Part shown: piece after piece, positions 25,762 to 35,331 of the stretch
How positions within the stretch are numbered: the first letter of the stretch is position 1
Layout of the letters: each line of letters starts with the position of its first letter
NCBI GenBank assembly: GCA_016867265.1
Contig: VGJW01000001.1
Span: 1 to 64,000, forward strand
Source of the DNA: Candidatus Tanganyikabacteria bacterium
GTDB lineage: Bacteria > Cyanobacteriota > Sericytochromatia > S15B-MN24 > VGJW01
Direction: 5' to 3'
DNA length: 64,000 nt
The notes under the pieces: generated by a model
The model's database searches: none
What the model was told of the DNA's origin: nothing
Seen by the model: only the letters and a program-made list of their open reading frames with translations
Program-made: the position numbers and the translations under genes

Positions 25762-28632
25762 ATGGCCAACACCTTGCCGACCGGGTCCACGGGCCGGCGG
25801 CGCTGAATGACGGTGATGTTCTCGGATCTCGTCGACTTCTCCGGCCTGGCGCGCCAACTCGATGCCGAAGCCCTGCTCGAGGTCCTTGATGACGTTCTTG
25901 GAGCGACCGTGCCGCCCATCGAGGCGGCCGGCGGCCAAGTCGACAAATTCCTGAGTGATGGCCTGCTGGCCTGCTTCGGGGATCCTGTCGGCCACGAGGA
26001 TGATGCGGCACGAGCCGTGCAGGCGGCGCTGGCGATGCAGGACGCCATGGGAGGCCTTGCCTCGCCCATGGCGACCGGTCGGCAGTTGGCCCTGCGCATC
26101 GGCCTCGCCACCGGCAACGTCGTGTCCGGTCCGATAAGGGCGGGTCGCAGCGAGACATGGACGGTCCTTGGCGCGACCGTCAACCTCGCCAAGCGACTCG
26201 AGAGCCTGGCTCCGCTCGGTGCCATCCTGACGGATGATGCGACGCGCAAGTCAGCCCGTTGCCGCCATGCCTTCCTTCCCCTCGGACCGATGAACCTGAA
26301 GGGCTTTCTCGAACCCGTCGCCTGCCATCGGGTGCTTGGCAGCAGGCCCGAGCGTGAGGGCTGGGGCCATCGCGGACCCTTCGTGGGCCGTGAGGCGCAC
26401 CTCGAGCAGTTCGGTGCCATGCTGGCGGGCCGTGTCCCGGAGCGAACATTCCTGGTCCATGGACCGGCCGGCATCGGCAAGACTGCCTTGTTGGCACGAT
26501 TTCATGCGATGGCTCGCCGCCACGGGGGGCACCGGATTGTCAGGACAGGCGTGGCCGCCCAACGCGCCGAGGAACCGGGTGCCTACCTGGCGCGCCTGTG
26601 GCCGGTGCTCGCACCGGGGCTGCCTTGCCCGGTCGCCGGTGAGGGCGACCCCCGGGGACGCCTTGTCGCCTCGGCACCCTCGGAAGGCGTGGTCTGGCTG
26701 CCGGACGATGCGCAGTGGATGGATGCATGGTCACGACGCGTCCTTGCTCCCTTCCTTGCCCAGAGGGGCAATCGGGATTTCGTCGTCCTTGCCGGGCGCG
26801 ACGTGACCGGCCTGCTGCCTTGGCGAGGCCCTGTCCGGGCCCTCGAAGGTCTCCGTGACGCCGGGGCCATGGACCTTTCGCTGGCGTGGGCCGGTGGCGA
26901 CAGTGCCCGAATCGCACCAGACGAGTCCGGTCGTTTCAGGGGCCTGTATGGCCTGCTGCAGGCAAGGCTTGACCTGCTTTCCGCAGACGAGCGGAGCGTG
27001 GTGAGGCTTGCCTCGGTGCTGGGACCGCGTTGGCCGAGGGTGCTCTGGGAGCAGTTGCTGGATGCGCGGGAAGCCACTGTCGCCGGCCAACTGCACGATC
27101 GCGGCATCCTGACCGGCCTCGGGGCCGATGAAGTCGGCTTTGCCGATGCCCTCCTGCAGGAAATGCTCTATGGCCAGATGCTCGAGCCCGAGCGCCGGGC
27201 GTGGCATACCCGGGTCGCCTTGTGTCCGGCGATGGTCCTGTTGCCCGCTGCCTGGCGCGCGCGTCAGTGGGCGGCCGCAGGAGAGGCCGACGAGGCCCGG
27301 GCGGCGTGGCGCGATGCGGCGGCCGAGGCCCTGCGTGTCGGTGGTCCGAGGGAAGCCCTTGCCCATCTCGAGCGCGCGGGGCCCCTCGGGGATGCCCGGT
27401 CGTGGGCTCTGTGGCTGCGTGCGCATTTGGCTGCGGGCGAGGCCCCGGCTGCCGCTGCGGCGCTGGCAAGCCTTGAAGCCATTCCGGACATCGGCCCGCC
27501 CGATACGGACTTGCTGCTTGCGACCCTGCGGGTGCTGGATGCCGTGGGAGCCTACGCGCGGGCCATCGCCTGGCTCGATCGGTGGCAACCTCGCTTCGCA
27601 CCCGGCGAGCAGGCGGATCGCTTCGATATCGAGCGCGCGTGGCTGGCGATGCGCCGGGGCAGTGGCGCGAGGTGCGCCATCGGACGGGCGCCGTCCTGCG
27701 CCGCGTAGCCCGCACGCCCTCCGGCGACGGCCGGGATGCCTTGCTGGCGCGGATCCGGCATGACCTCGCCGTGCATGAGCGCCTGGTCGGGCACGTGGGG
27801 ACGGCACTGCGGCATGCCATCAAGGCGCTGGCCCTGAGGCAGGGTACGGGCGATCGCCTCGGGGAGGCGGATGCCCGGCACAATCTGGGAACCATCCTGC
27901 ACGCCCGCGGGGACCTGCGTGCTGCCGGAAGGGCCCTCGCGCACTGCCGACGCCTGTATCAGGATGAGGCGGCGACCCGACGCTGGTTGGCCATGGAACG
28001 CAACATGGGCGTGGTCCGGTTGGAACTGGGCGAGTGGTCGCTCATCCGGGACCACGTGCCGGACTGGGAGCGGCGGGCGCTCGAGGCCGGGGATCCGCTG
28101 ACTGCGGCGCGTCTGGCCTTGCTGCAGGTCCAAGCGGCGCTGGCCGGCGCCACCGTCCGCGCGGCGGATGCCCCGCTCGCGCGTGCCAGGCAACTCCTCG
28201 CGATGCTTCCCGGCGGTGCGCCTTGGGGGGATCTGCATCGCTTGGGCGGCCTTGCGCGTGGTCTGGATGGCGACCTTGGGGAAGCAGGCTCGTGGCTGGA
28301 AGAGGCGCTCGAGACCGCCCTTGCCGCGGGTGACAGACGTCAGGAGGCGCTTGCCCGACGTGCACTTGCCCGGTGGGCCTGGCATCTTGGCGACGCCGGG
28401 CGAGCCACCCGTGAGGCGGCCCTGGTCGTGGCGTGGCACGGGCGCGTGGGAGCCTTCCTGAAACAGGCGCGCAGCCTTCGTCTGCTCCAGGAACTGGGGG
28501 GGAGACCGTGCGCTTGTCGGCCGGGGATGGCACCATGCACATGGCCCCCTCGGTCGACTGCGGCGCGCGGGGGCGGGCGCCGAGGCCGAACGCCTCGCGA
28601 CGCGGGAAGGAGTCCTGGCGTGGCAACCTTGA
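25762..28632 (+). pseudogene. Class III adenylate/guanylate cyclase - ATPase - helical-repeat protein, interrupted
   Basis: The intact design is a ~950-residue regulator. It has an N-terminal class III cyclase domain (TVMFSDLVDFSGLARQL; GGQVDKFLSDGLLACF; RIGLATGNVVSGPI; TVLGATVNLAKRLESL), an AAA-type ATPase (FVGREAHLEQF; Walker A HGPAGIGKTALL) and TPR-like repeats to the end. ATG 25762 opens 14 codons ending GRRR, then an in-frame TGA (25804-25806) immediately before ATG 25807, from which the cyclase domain could still start. A G4 run at 27656-27659 breaks the frame; the repeats continue one frame away until a G7 run at 28496-28502, where the original frame returns and ends at TGA 28630-28632, overlapping the next ATG. 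Catalytic Asp residues of the cyclase are present. The gene is either decaying or misassembled. Confidence 0.8.
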
Positions 28633-28793
28633 TGCGGCATTTGCCGGCAATGATCCTGATGGCGGTCCTCGTGCCGCTGGCGGGGTGCGAGTTCCCCGGC
28701 TTCGTGCTGGGGGATCCGACGCTGGCACCCTCGCCCACGCCGACGCCTGCCTCGTTGCCGGGAGCCCCAAGGCCCTTGGTGGCCGGCCGATGA
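28632..28793 (+). CDS. Tiny lipoprotein
   Basis: This 53-residue protein has a lipoprotein signal (MRHLPAMILMAVLVPLAGC, lipobox LAGC at about residues 16-19) and a ~35-residue mature part that is Pro/Thr/Ala-rich with no fold. Its ATG overlaps the stop of the cyclase-type gene (TGATG) and its TGA overlaps the tgt ATG (ATGA at 28790-28793), so it is translationally coupled on both sides. The function is unknown; it might be a short envelope anchor or simply a leader that couples tgt. Confidence 0.65.
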   Translation: MRHLPAMILMAVLVPLAGCEFPGFVLGDPTLAPSPTPTPASLPGAPRPLVAGR

Positions 28794-29881
28794 CCTCGCC
28801 GCCCGTCCGCATGACCGTGCTGGCCCGGGTCGGACAGGCACGGGCAGGCATCCTGCACACGCTCCACGGGGACATTCCGACGCCGACCTTCATGCCCGTC
28901 GGTACCCAGGCCACGGTCAAGACCCTGTTGCCGGAGCAGGTCGCGGACACCGGGGCCGGAGTCGTTCTCGCGAACGCCTTCCATTGCATGCTTCGGCCTG
29001 GTGCCGAGCGCATCGCCAAGGCCGGAGGCCTGCATGCCTTCATGCGCTGGCCCCGAGCCGTGCTGACCGATTCGGGCGGATTCCAGATATTTTCCTTGGC
29101 TGCCTTGCGATCCATCTCCGAGGAGGGAGTCCGCTTTCGCAGTCCGATTGACGGCTCCCGCTGGTTCGTGGACCCCGAGCGATCGATGCGGGTCCAGATG
29201 GATCTCGGGGCCGACATCGCGATGGCCTTCGACGAATGCATCCGGCTGCCGGCCCATCCGGCCGAAGTGCGGCGGGCCGTCGATCGGACGACACGCTGGG
29301 CCGAGCGTTGCCTCGCTGCCCACGACCGGGCGGACCAAGCCTTGTTCGGTATCGTCCAGGGCGGTATCGATCCCGAGGAGCGTCGTCGCTCCGCCGAGGC
29401 CCTGGTGCCGATGGACTTCCCGGGCTATGCCGTGGGTGGGCTTTCCGTCGGCGAGTCAAGGGCGGACATGGCCGCCACGCTGGCCGTGACGACTCCCCAC
29501 CTGCCGGTCGGCAAGCCCCGCTATCTGATGGGCGTTGGTACCCCTGAGGACTTGCACCTGGCCATCACGCACGGCATCGACATGGCCGATTGCGTGCATC
29601 CCACCCGGATGGCGCGCCACGGTACGGTCTGGTCGGGGGATGGTCGCCTTCAGATCAAGTCGGCGCGTTACGCGGATGATGCCGACCCCATCGAGCCCGA
29701 GTGCGATTGCCTGACGTGCGTGCGCTTCGACCGCCGCTACGTGCACCATTTGGTCCGGGCGGGCGAGTGGTTGGCCCATACCTTGCTGTCGATTCACAAC
29801 CTCAGGCATCTGCAGCGGCGCGTCGAACGCTGGCGGGCCAGCATTCTCGACGGCACCTTCCAGCCTGCACCTGTACCCTGA
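28790..29881 (+). CDS. tgt: Queuine tRNA-ribosyltransferase (TGT)
   Basis: This 363-residue enzyme exchanges guanine 34 of certain tRNAs for a queuine precursor. Key segments are present: VLTDSGGFQIFSL (substrate Asp), GIVQGGIDPEERRRSAEAL, YAVGGLSVGE, the nucleophile Asp in HGIDMADCVHPTRMARHG, and the C-terminal zinc site CDCLTC with a downstream His in SIHNLRHL. The PTRMARHG segment differs from the usual PTRNARNG, a moderate divergence. The ATG at 28790 overlaps the small lipoprotein. No other queuosine gene is in the window. Confidence 0.95.
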   Translation: MTSPPVRMTVLARVGQARAGILHTLHGDIPTPTFMPVGTQATVKTLLPEQVADTGAGVVLANAFHCMLRPGAERIAKAGGLHAFMRWPRAVLTDSGGFQIFSLAALRSISEEGVRFRSPIDGSRWFVDPERSMRVQMDLGADIAMAFDECIRLPAHPAEVRRAVDRTTRWAERCLAAHDRADQALFGIVQGGIDPEERRRSAEALVPMDFPGYAVGGLSVGESRADMAATLAVTTPHLPVGKPRYLMGVGTPEDLHLAITHGIDMADCVHPTRMARHGTVWSGDGRLQIKSARYADDADPIEPECDCLTCVRFDRRYVHHLVRAGEWLAHTLLSIHNLRHLQRRVERWRASILDGTFQPAPVP

Positions 29882-29923
29882 CGACGACTCCTTCGCCGGT
29901 CGGCCGTCAGCGCCGGCTATCCG

Positions 29924-30568
29924 TCAACGCCGGTTGGTCGTGGCGTCCACCAGCAGGACGACGGCACCGACGGCAAGGCCCATCGTCGCGAGCCACGCCC
30001 AGTCCCAGGCGCGATTCCACCACTGTTCGCTGCGGATGACCTGCTCGAATCGGGTGGGTTCCGCCGGTCGCGGCGGCGCGGAAAAGGCACGGAAGCCCAG
30101 TGCCGTCTCGAAGGCCTCGAGATCGTAGGCGACCTGGGCTTGCCACGCACCTGGACCGCCGGCATAGCGCACGACCCGGATGGCGCCCTCGTCGAAATGC
30201 CGACGCAGCCGAAGACGGACGTCTTCCTGTCTTCGTGTCAGTGTATCTTTATCGGCATCTTTTAGTTGCTGATATACAAACAGTTCGCCAAGTCTCAAAA
30301 TGTTGCTTTGTAGTTGAACGAGGATGTCCTTGAGGTGGATCGGGCTCGGGGCCTCGACCGGATGGGCGCTCCACAGCCAAGTGCCCTCAATCCAGACGTT
30401 ACGCTCGGACCACAGCGACCTCGCGTCCGAGCCCTTGCCCCAGATGAGGCGACCTTGGGTGTCCTCGATGCTGACGGTCTCTGCAGCCCGCGCAGGATGG
30501 GCCGTCGGCCCTGCCGGCACCACCAGGGAGAGCAGCAAGGCCACGGTCACGCGCGCGACCGCGGTCAT
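29924..30568 (-). CDS. Secreted protein with C-terminal membrane helix, unknown function
   Basis: This 214-residue protein has a signal peptide (VTVALLLSLVVPAG..ARA, about residues 6-30), a soluble region and a C-terminal hydrophobic helix (WLATMGLAVGAVVLLVDA, about 190-208) ending in a basic tail, so it should be anchored with the domain outside. The ATG overlaps the stop of the DUF445 gene by 4 bases. A stretch of about 80 bases (30236-30316) is strikingly A/T-rich compared with its surroundings and encodes LGELFVYQQLKDADKDT. No family is recognised. It is the last gene of the ctaA-led operon. Confidence 0.65.
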   Translation of the reverse strand: MTAVARVTVALLLSLVVPAGPTAHPARAAETVSIEDTQGRLIWGKGSDARSLWSERNVWIEGTWLWSAHPVEAPSPIHLKDILVQLQSNILRLGELFVYQQLKDADKDTLTRRQEDVRLRLRRHFDEGAIRVVRYAGGPGAWQAQVAYDLEAFETALGFRAFSAPPRPAEPTRFEQVIRSEQWWNRAWDWAWLATMGLAVGAVVLLVDATTNRR

Positions 30569-32487
30569 ACCCGGACAAACCTCAGCATCACCAGCACCAT
30601 GCCCACGCCGGCGACGGCAACACCTGCCGCGGCGCTCCAGCCGGCCGACGCAGACCAGATCGCGACCTGCCGGAAAAGCAAGGTGGCCCCCAGGCCGACA
30701 CCGCCCCCGAAGATCAGGCCGATGAGAAAGATCGTGTTGAACTCGCGCCGGGCCAGGCGTCGCTTCACGACATCCTCGATGGCCGCCGGTTCGGCGCGCA
30801 TGATGCCGGCACGCACCATGTCCTTGAAGTCGAGGGTTTCCGCGATCTTGTGGGCCTGGCTCCGTAGCAGGCCCCGGACCTGGGCAACCAGCAACTCCTC
30901 GAGCCGTTCTGCCCGAGGACCCTCGAGCCAGTCGGCCGGTCGACCCAGGGGCAGGCCGGCCAAGGCTTCGATGCCCCTTGCGATCCACCGCCGCAGCGTG
31001 TCCCGGGCTACCGGCTCGTCGGCCAGGGCACATGCCCGGTCGATGGCACGGCGGAGTGGGGTCGCCTGGCCCGCAAGGCTGATACCGCCGGTCTCGAGCG
31101 AGATGGCATAGGCTTCGACTTCCCGCCTGGCTGCGGGGTCTTCAGGCAGGTGATCCAGCAGCCAAGCCGAGAGCCGCGGGCCTTCCCCGTGCGCCGCGAC
31201 GGCAAGCAGGCCCTCCGGCAAACCGTCGGGTGCCTGCCCGCGTCCCAGAAGCTCTTGCAGGCGGGGCAGCAGGACCTCGGGCCAGTCCGCAACGGCCACG
31301 TCTTCCAACTCGGCCAGCCGGCGTCCGATGGGGTCGGCCTCGCGCCACGAGGAGGGCAGAAATCCTTCGATGGGGGTCGCCATCAACCTTTGGACGCCCA
31401 GACGCGCCAGTTCCGTTGCGATGGCGAGCGCGACAGGACTGCGCAGGAGGGTCGCCACGACCGTCACGCACTCTGCGCGACCACGTTGGCCCAGTCGTCC
31501 ATACCAGGCACCGACGGGCGTCACGCGCATCTCGTCGAAGGCCCGGTCGATGCGGTCCCGCACGAAGGTCAGGGTGTCGGGATCCTCGAGCGCCCGACGC
31601 AGCCTCGGCAGCGTCTCGTCGACAAACTGGTCGAGGCGCTTGGCGAAGTCCTCCGGGAAGAGTTGACGCCACGCCCCGAGCAGGCCTTCGACCGAGAACA
31701 TGTTGGGACTGCTCGCGACCAGGCGATCCACCACTTCGACCAGGTAGGTCCGGACAAACGCCTTGACACGCGGCTCCTGCAGCACGTCCTCGAGGATTCG
31801 GGCCAGGTCCGGCAATCGGTCCTTGAGACGTGTCTGCACCAGATCGAGCATTTCCTGGGGGACCAGCTCGGGAAGCGGTCCGAGCGACGCCAACCACGCG
31901 TCCAGACGTCGTGCCTCCTCGTCGGCGTGATCCGTCCACGCGAGGAAGCGTCCCGAAAGGTGATGGATGATGCGGTCCGCGAGATCGGGCGGCAAGGACT
32001 CTTCGAGGGTCTTGGGGCCCCACTGCCGGAGCAGGTCCTCGGCCAGATTGGTTAATCTCGCCCGGAAAGCGGGGCGGGCAAGCAGGCCTGCCAGCGCCTC
32101 GGCTGCCCGCTCCGAGAGCAGGGCGATTTCGGCATCGACGTCGACGGCTTCCCCCAGGTGGCGCTGCAAGAGGTCGCGGACAGAGGGATGAGCCGTCGTC
32201 AGGACCTCGTGCAACACGCCGCGGACCGAGGCCTGGACCTTGTCGGCGATGTCCCCGGATTCGAGGTAGGTCGAGATGCGCTCACGCGTAATCAGGCGCT
32301 CCTCGATGAGCAGGGCGACCTGATCGGCCAAGGCCTCCTGACGTCGCGGCAGGACACCTAACTCGCGAATCAGGGGCAGGTTGACCTTGCGGTACGGATG
32401 AAACAGGAACCAGACGGCCGAAAAGTCGACGAGGCGTCCCGCGATCGCCGAGGCAAAGACCACCACCAGGATGTCCGTCAGATCCAT
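30565..32487 (-). CDS. DUF445-family membrane protein
   Basis: This 640-residue protein resembles the DUF445 (YheB-like) family. It has an N-terminal membrane helix ending in VWFLFHPYRKVN (the family's helix-RPY-type motif, about residues 22-33), a very long helical, charged middle region with repeated amphipathic segments, and a C-terminal membrane hairpin (FNTIFLIGLIFGGGVGLGATLLF and a final helix). The family is poorly known; Bacillus members are linked to spore-surface or membrane structure. It abuts the upstream gene with no gap and overlaps the downstream one by 4 bases. It is longer than most family members. Confidence 0.75.
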   Translation of the reverse strand: MDLTDILVVVFASAIAGRLVDFSAVWFLFHPYRKVNLPLIRELGVLPRRQEALADQVALLIEERLITRERISTYLESGDIADKVQASVRGVLHEVLTTAHPSVRDLLQRHLGEAVDVDAEIALLSERAAEALAGLLARPAFRARLTNLAEDLLRQWGPKTLEESLPPDLADRIIHHLSGRFLAWTDHADEEARRLDAWLASLGPLPELVPQEMLDLVQTRLKDRLPDLARILEDVLQEPRVKAFVRTYLVEVVDRLVASSPNMFSVEGLLGAWRQLFPEDFAKRLDQFVDETLPRLRRALEDPDTLTFVRDRIDRAFDEMRVTPVGAWYGRLGQRGRAECVTVVATLLRSPVALAIATELARLGVQRLMATPIEGFLPSSWREADPIGRRLAELEDVAVADWPEVLLPRLQELLGRGQAPDGLPEGLLAVAAHGEGPRLSAWLLDHLPEDPAARREVEAYAISLETGGISLAGQATPLRRAIDRACALADEPVARDTLRRWIARGIEALAGLPLGRPADWLEGPRAERLEELLVAQVRGLLRSQAHKIAETLDFKDMVRAGIMRAEPAAIEDVVKRRLARREFNTIFLIGLIFGGGVGLGATLLFRQVAIWSASAGWSAAAGVAVAGVGMVLVMLRFVRV

Positions 32488-33072
32488 CTACGGCTCGTCC
32501 CCGGGCAGGCCGGTCGCACGGCGCCGCTCCTGGTCCTCGCGCCGGGCCGACAGCAGGGCGCCCGTCAGGTAGAGGGGCAAGCCCAGGCCGAGGCCCCAGA
32601 GCATCATGGGCTCCGCATACGGCCCGATTGGCAGGGCACCGAGGCCCGAGGCTCCGGATGCCGCGCCGCCCGTGGGGCTGGTCGTGCCGGTGCTTCCCGA
32701 GCTGCCCTGCAGTCTTGTGGCGAGGCCCAGAAGGCCAAGGACCATCCCGACCATGCCGACGGTACCCATCCAGATCACGGGCCTCTCCCAGGGCTCGTCC
32801 GTGATTCTTGGCCCCGGGCCGGAGGTTATGGATGGCGACGCCGTGACGGTGCCGTCGAGACGCAGCAGGGAGGTGTCGTCGGTCCGTGCCTGGCCGTCGG
32901 CCATTGCCGCCGCTTCCGGGGCCTCGGGGAGAGCCTCATCAGAATCGGCACCTGCCGAAGCCTGCGCGGCAGCGGGAGGTACAGGCCATGAACCGGCCAC
33001 GACAAGCCACGACAACAACAGGGGCAGCCCCCGCCACGTGGACGGGCAGCTGCCCTGATGCTGTTGCCGCAA
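32488..33072 (-). CDS. Small membrane protein in the ctaA operon
   Basis: This 194-residue protein has a hydrophobic N-terminal signal (LPLLLSWLVVAGSW, about residues 15-28), a Gly/Ser/Thr-rich low-complexity region and two further hydrophobic segments (VIWMGTVGMVGMVLGLLGLA and MMLWGLGLGLPLYLTGALL). I recognise no family. The TTG at 33072 has AAGGA 11 bases upstream, a weak ribosome site, and follows ctaA by 15 bases. The role may relate to membrane respiration only by position. Confidence 0.55.
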   Translation of the reverse strand: MRQQHQGSCPSTWRGLPLLLSWLVVAGSWPVPPAAAQASAGADSDEALPEAPEAAAMADGQARTDDTSLLRLDGTVTASPSITSGPGPRITDEPWERPVIWMGTVGMVGMVLGLLGLATRLQGSSGSTGTTSPTGGAASGASGLGALPIGPYAEPMMLWGLGLGLPLYLTGALLSARREDQERRRATGLPGDEP

Positions 33073-33087
33073 GCCGAGCTTGTTCCT

Positions 33088-34044
33088 TCAGGTTGCGAGC
33101 GCGGCCGACCGGGCCTCGGGGACCACGGCGCGCGCCGCGACGAGGCGGAAGGACAGGCCGATGAGCAGGGCGAACAGGAGGTAGGCGTTGCCATGGTGGG
33201 CTGCCGTGACGACAAGGGGCAGCTTGTAGAGGACGTTCAAGATGCCCAACGTGACCTGCAGGACAAGGACGCCGGTGGCCACCAAGGGCAAGGTCCTGAG
33301 CCAACCCTGCTCGCGGCGGGTCCGCCACGCCAGCGTCAGCACCAGTGCCGTGACCACGTACGCCCCGAAGCGGTGGATCATCTGCAGCGCCACGTTCCCC
33401 ACCATCGCCGGCCAGAAAGAACCGTAGCAGGTCGGGAAGTCGGGGCAGGCGAGGCCCGCCTCGAAGTTGGCTACCACACCTCCGGCCAGCGCCTGCAGGT
33501 AAACGGCCCCGGTTGCCGTGAGGGCCAAGTTCATGTAGGGCCGCCCGGTCTCGATGGGGTCGGGCGAACCGCTCGCGATGCGGAGCGCGCGCAGGCTGAG
33601 CGTGATCATCGTGGCAAAGAAGGCCAGGGCGGTGGCGAGGTGCGTCACGACCAGCTCAGGCGGCACCATGTGCCGGATGATGAGGGCACCCCACGTGATC
33701 TGGACGACCAGCAAGGTGCACGCCAAGGCCATGTGGCCGCCCAGCGCGGCCCTCAGGCGTGGGGTCCACGCCAGCCACGCGACGGCTGCGAGCATCCCCG
33801 CGCTCACGAGCGAGGCGATGGCGCGGTGGCTGAACTCGATGACGGCCGTGGTCTCGCCGGGGGGCAGCAGCTGGCCGTGACAAAGGGGCCAGTCATGCCA
33901 GCCCCCCGCCGTGCCACATCCCAAGCCCGAGCCCGTGGCGCGGACGATGACGCCTGCGAAGACCAGAAGAACCGTGAGGCCGACAAGGCCCATGATGAGC
34001 TGGCCGAAGCGCTTGAAGAGCAAGGTATCCGACACGGGATGCAT
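33088..34044 (-). CDS. ctaA: Heme A synthase (CtaA/COX15 family)
   Basis: This 318-residue, eight-helix membrane protein oxidises heme O to heme A. Heme-ligand histidines lie in IEFSHRAIAS (about 69-78), ELVVTHLATA, LQMIHRFGAYV and TAAHHGNAYLL. The paired cysteine loops of the family are present (GLGCGTAGGWHDWPLCHG; AGLACPDFPTCYGS). A GTG at 34035 with AAGGA 8 bases upstream has a better ribosome site than the ATG at 34044 and may be the true start, giving 315 residues. It implies a heme-A-type terminal oxidase elsewhere. The 191-base region to the next gene (34045-34236) is A/T-richer and probably holds divergent promoters. Confidence 0.93.
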   Translation of the reverse strand: MHPVSDTLLFKRFGQLIMGLVGLTVLLVFAGVIVRATGSGLGCGTAGGWHDWPLCHGQLLPPGETTAVIEFSHRAIASLVSAGMLAAVAWLAWTPRLRAALGGHMALACTLLVVQITWGALIIRHMVPPELVVTHLATALAFFATMITLSLRALRIASGSPDPIETGRPYMNLALTATGAVYLQALAGGVVANFEAGLACPDFPTCYGSFWPAMVGNVALQMIHRFGAYVVTALVLTLAWRTRREQGWLRTLPLVATGVLVLQVTLGILNVLYKLPLVVTAAHHGNAYLLFALLIGLSFRLVAARAVVPEARSAALAT

Positions 34045-34236
34045 CCTTATGGAAGATGGTGGACGGGCGGCTGGTTGTCGGGCACCGGCTGCCGGCAGGG
34101 CGGTGAGGTCATCAAGGACAGCTCACACGATGTAATCATAGCATCTGACACCGTGCTACGATCACGCTCGGGACGAGGCGCCTGCGGCAGCGTCGCGCAC
34201 GCCCCCGACCCAGTCCCGACCTGAAAGGTGGTCCCG

Positions 34237-35199
34237 ATGATACTGGTGAGACGGTATGGCTTGCTGATGGCGACTGCGGCGGTCCTGACGGCGGGTTGCA
34301 ACCTCTCGGCAGCGCAGGTCCAGCAAGCGGTACAGCAGGCCACGAAGCTGTTGCAGGATGCGGGTGTCAAGCTCGAGTTCCTGGACGAGAACGGCGTGGC
34401 CCAGACGGTCAAGGCCGAGGACGTCGAGGCGGTCATCGTCGACGGCAAGACGCTGGCCGACGACGAGTACGACATCGTCAACGGCGAAGTCCGTCTGACC
34501 AGGCTCGAGGCCGATGACAAGACACGCAAGGTCGAGATTCGCCTGAAGGACGTCGATCAGGCGATCACCACCTCGATCGTCGCCAAGGAAGGCGCACAGG
34601 CGCCCTCGGCCAACCGGGTGGCGATCGTTCGGGACAGCCTGGGTGGTGTCGTCTTCCAGCCCAATGGGGACCTCACGAAGCTGGGTGAGGAGCAGCGCAA
34701 GCGGGATATTGCCGCCCGGGTGACGTGGGACCTGCGTCCTCTGGCGCTGGCCGTGCCCCCGTTGCGTGCCGGGTTCATCACCAAGGACAATGCCGTTCAG
34801 GTCTTCCCGCAGACGGCGGCATCCTGGTCGGCCCGGGTGGTGGCCTTCGACGTGCAGGTCTTCAACCTGATTGCCGGGGTGCCCGCGACTGCCGGTGGCC
34901 CGCCCGTCGTCGACAAGTCCCGCCTGCCCGGGGCGAAGCTGTGGTTGGTGGCCCGCCAGGCGGACGGCAAGTTCGTCTTCCATGGCGTAACGTTCCTCGA
35001 GGGGGCGACGAATCTCAAGTTCCCGCCGACCGACCCCAATGCGCCCCTGCCCCTGCCTCAGCTTCTCGGACCTGCCCACCTCCGGCCCGAGGCGCCCGAG
35101 GTCTTCGCCACGCTTGACGCGTTGCTGCGCACCAAGCGGATTCCAGAGGGCGCCAACCAGCCTGCGCCATCGGGCCAGAATACCCGGCCCGCGTCCTGA
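34237..35199 (+). CDS. Lipoprotein of unknown function
   Basis: This 320-residue protein has a lipoprotein signal (LLMATAAVLTAGC, lipobox LTAGC at about residues 17-21). The mature part begins with a Gln/Val-rich amphipathic helix (AAQVQQAVQQATKLLQDAG), followed by beta-rich segments and a Pro-rich C-terminus. No family is recognised. The ATG at 34237 has AAAGGTG 6 bases upstream; the GTG at 34228 is less likely. TACGAT (34157-34162) could be its -10. The gene is divergent from ctaA and ends before a strong hairpin. Confidence 0.65.
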   Translation: MILVRRYGLLMATAAVLTAGCNLSAAQVQQAVQQATKLLQDAGVKLEFLDENGVAQTVKAEDVEAVIVDGKTLADDEYDIVNGEVRLTRLEADDKTRKVEIRLKDVDQAITTSIVAKEGAQAPSANRVAIVRDSLGGVVFQPNGDLTKLGEEQRKRDIAARVTWDLRPLALAVPPLRAGFITKDNAVQVFPQTAASWSARVVAFDVQVFNLIAGVPATAGGPPVVDKSRLPGAKLWLVARQADGKFVFHGVTFLEGATNLKFPPTDPNAPLPLPQLLGPAHLRPEAPEVFATLDALLRTKRIPEGANQPAPSGQNTRPAS

Positions 35200-35238
35200 C
35201 TGCAGCCCCCGAGCCGAGCCGGAAAGACCACTTCCTTT

Positions 35239-35266
35239 GCCTCGCTCCCCCGGAGGGGAGCGAGGC
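35239..35266 (+). terminator. Strong hairpin after the lipoprotein gene
   Basis: A perfect 12-base stem (GCCTCGCTCCCC with GGGGAGCGAGGC) closes a CGGA loop. There is no U tract on either side, so it may be a transcript-end stabiliser or a terminator of the high-GC type without a U run. Confidence 0.55.
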
Positions 35267-35331
35267 ATGAAGCCTTCGGGTATCTCGCGACCTTGCTGCG
35301 GATGGCCCAGCCGACCTTTATGATGGTGCCG

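Noticed and set aside
11667-25806. TGA recoded as tryptophan
   Set aside because: TGA ends many intact genes here, often in exact 4-base overlaps with the next start, so it is a true stop; the in-frame TGAs are in genes with other damage.
27582-28793. A 403-codon frame joining helical repeats to a lipoprotein signal
   Set aside because: The repeats belong to the cyclase-type gene and the last 53 codons to a separate lipoprotein with its own TGATG-coupled start; the join is caused by the G7 run.
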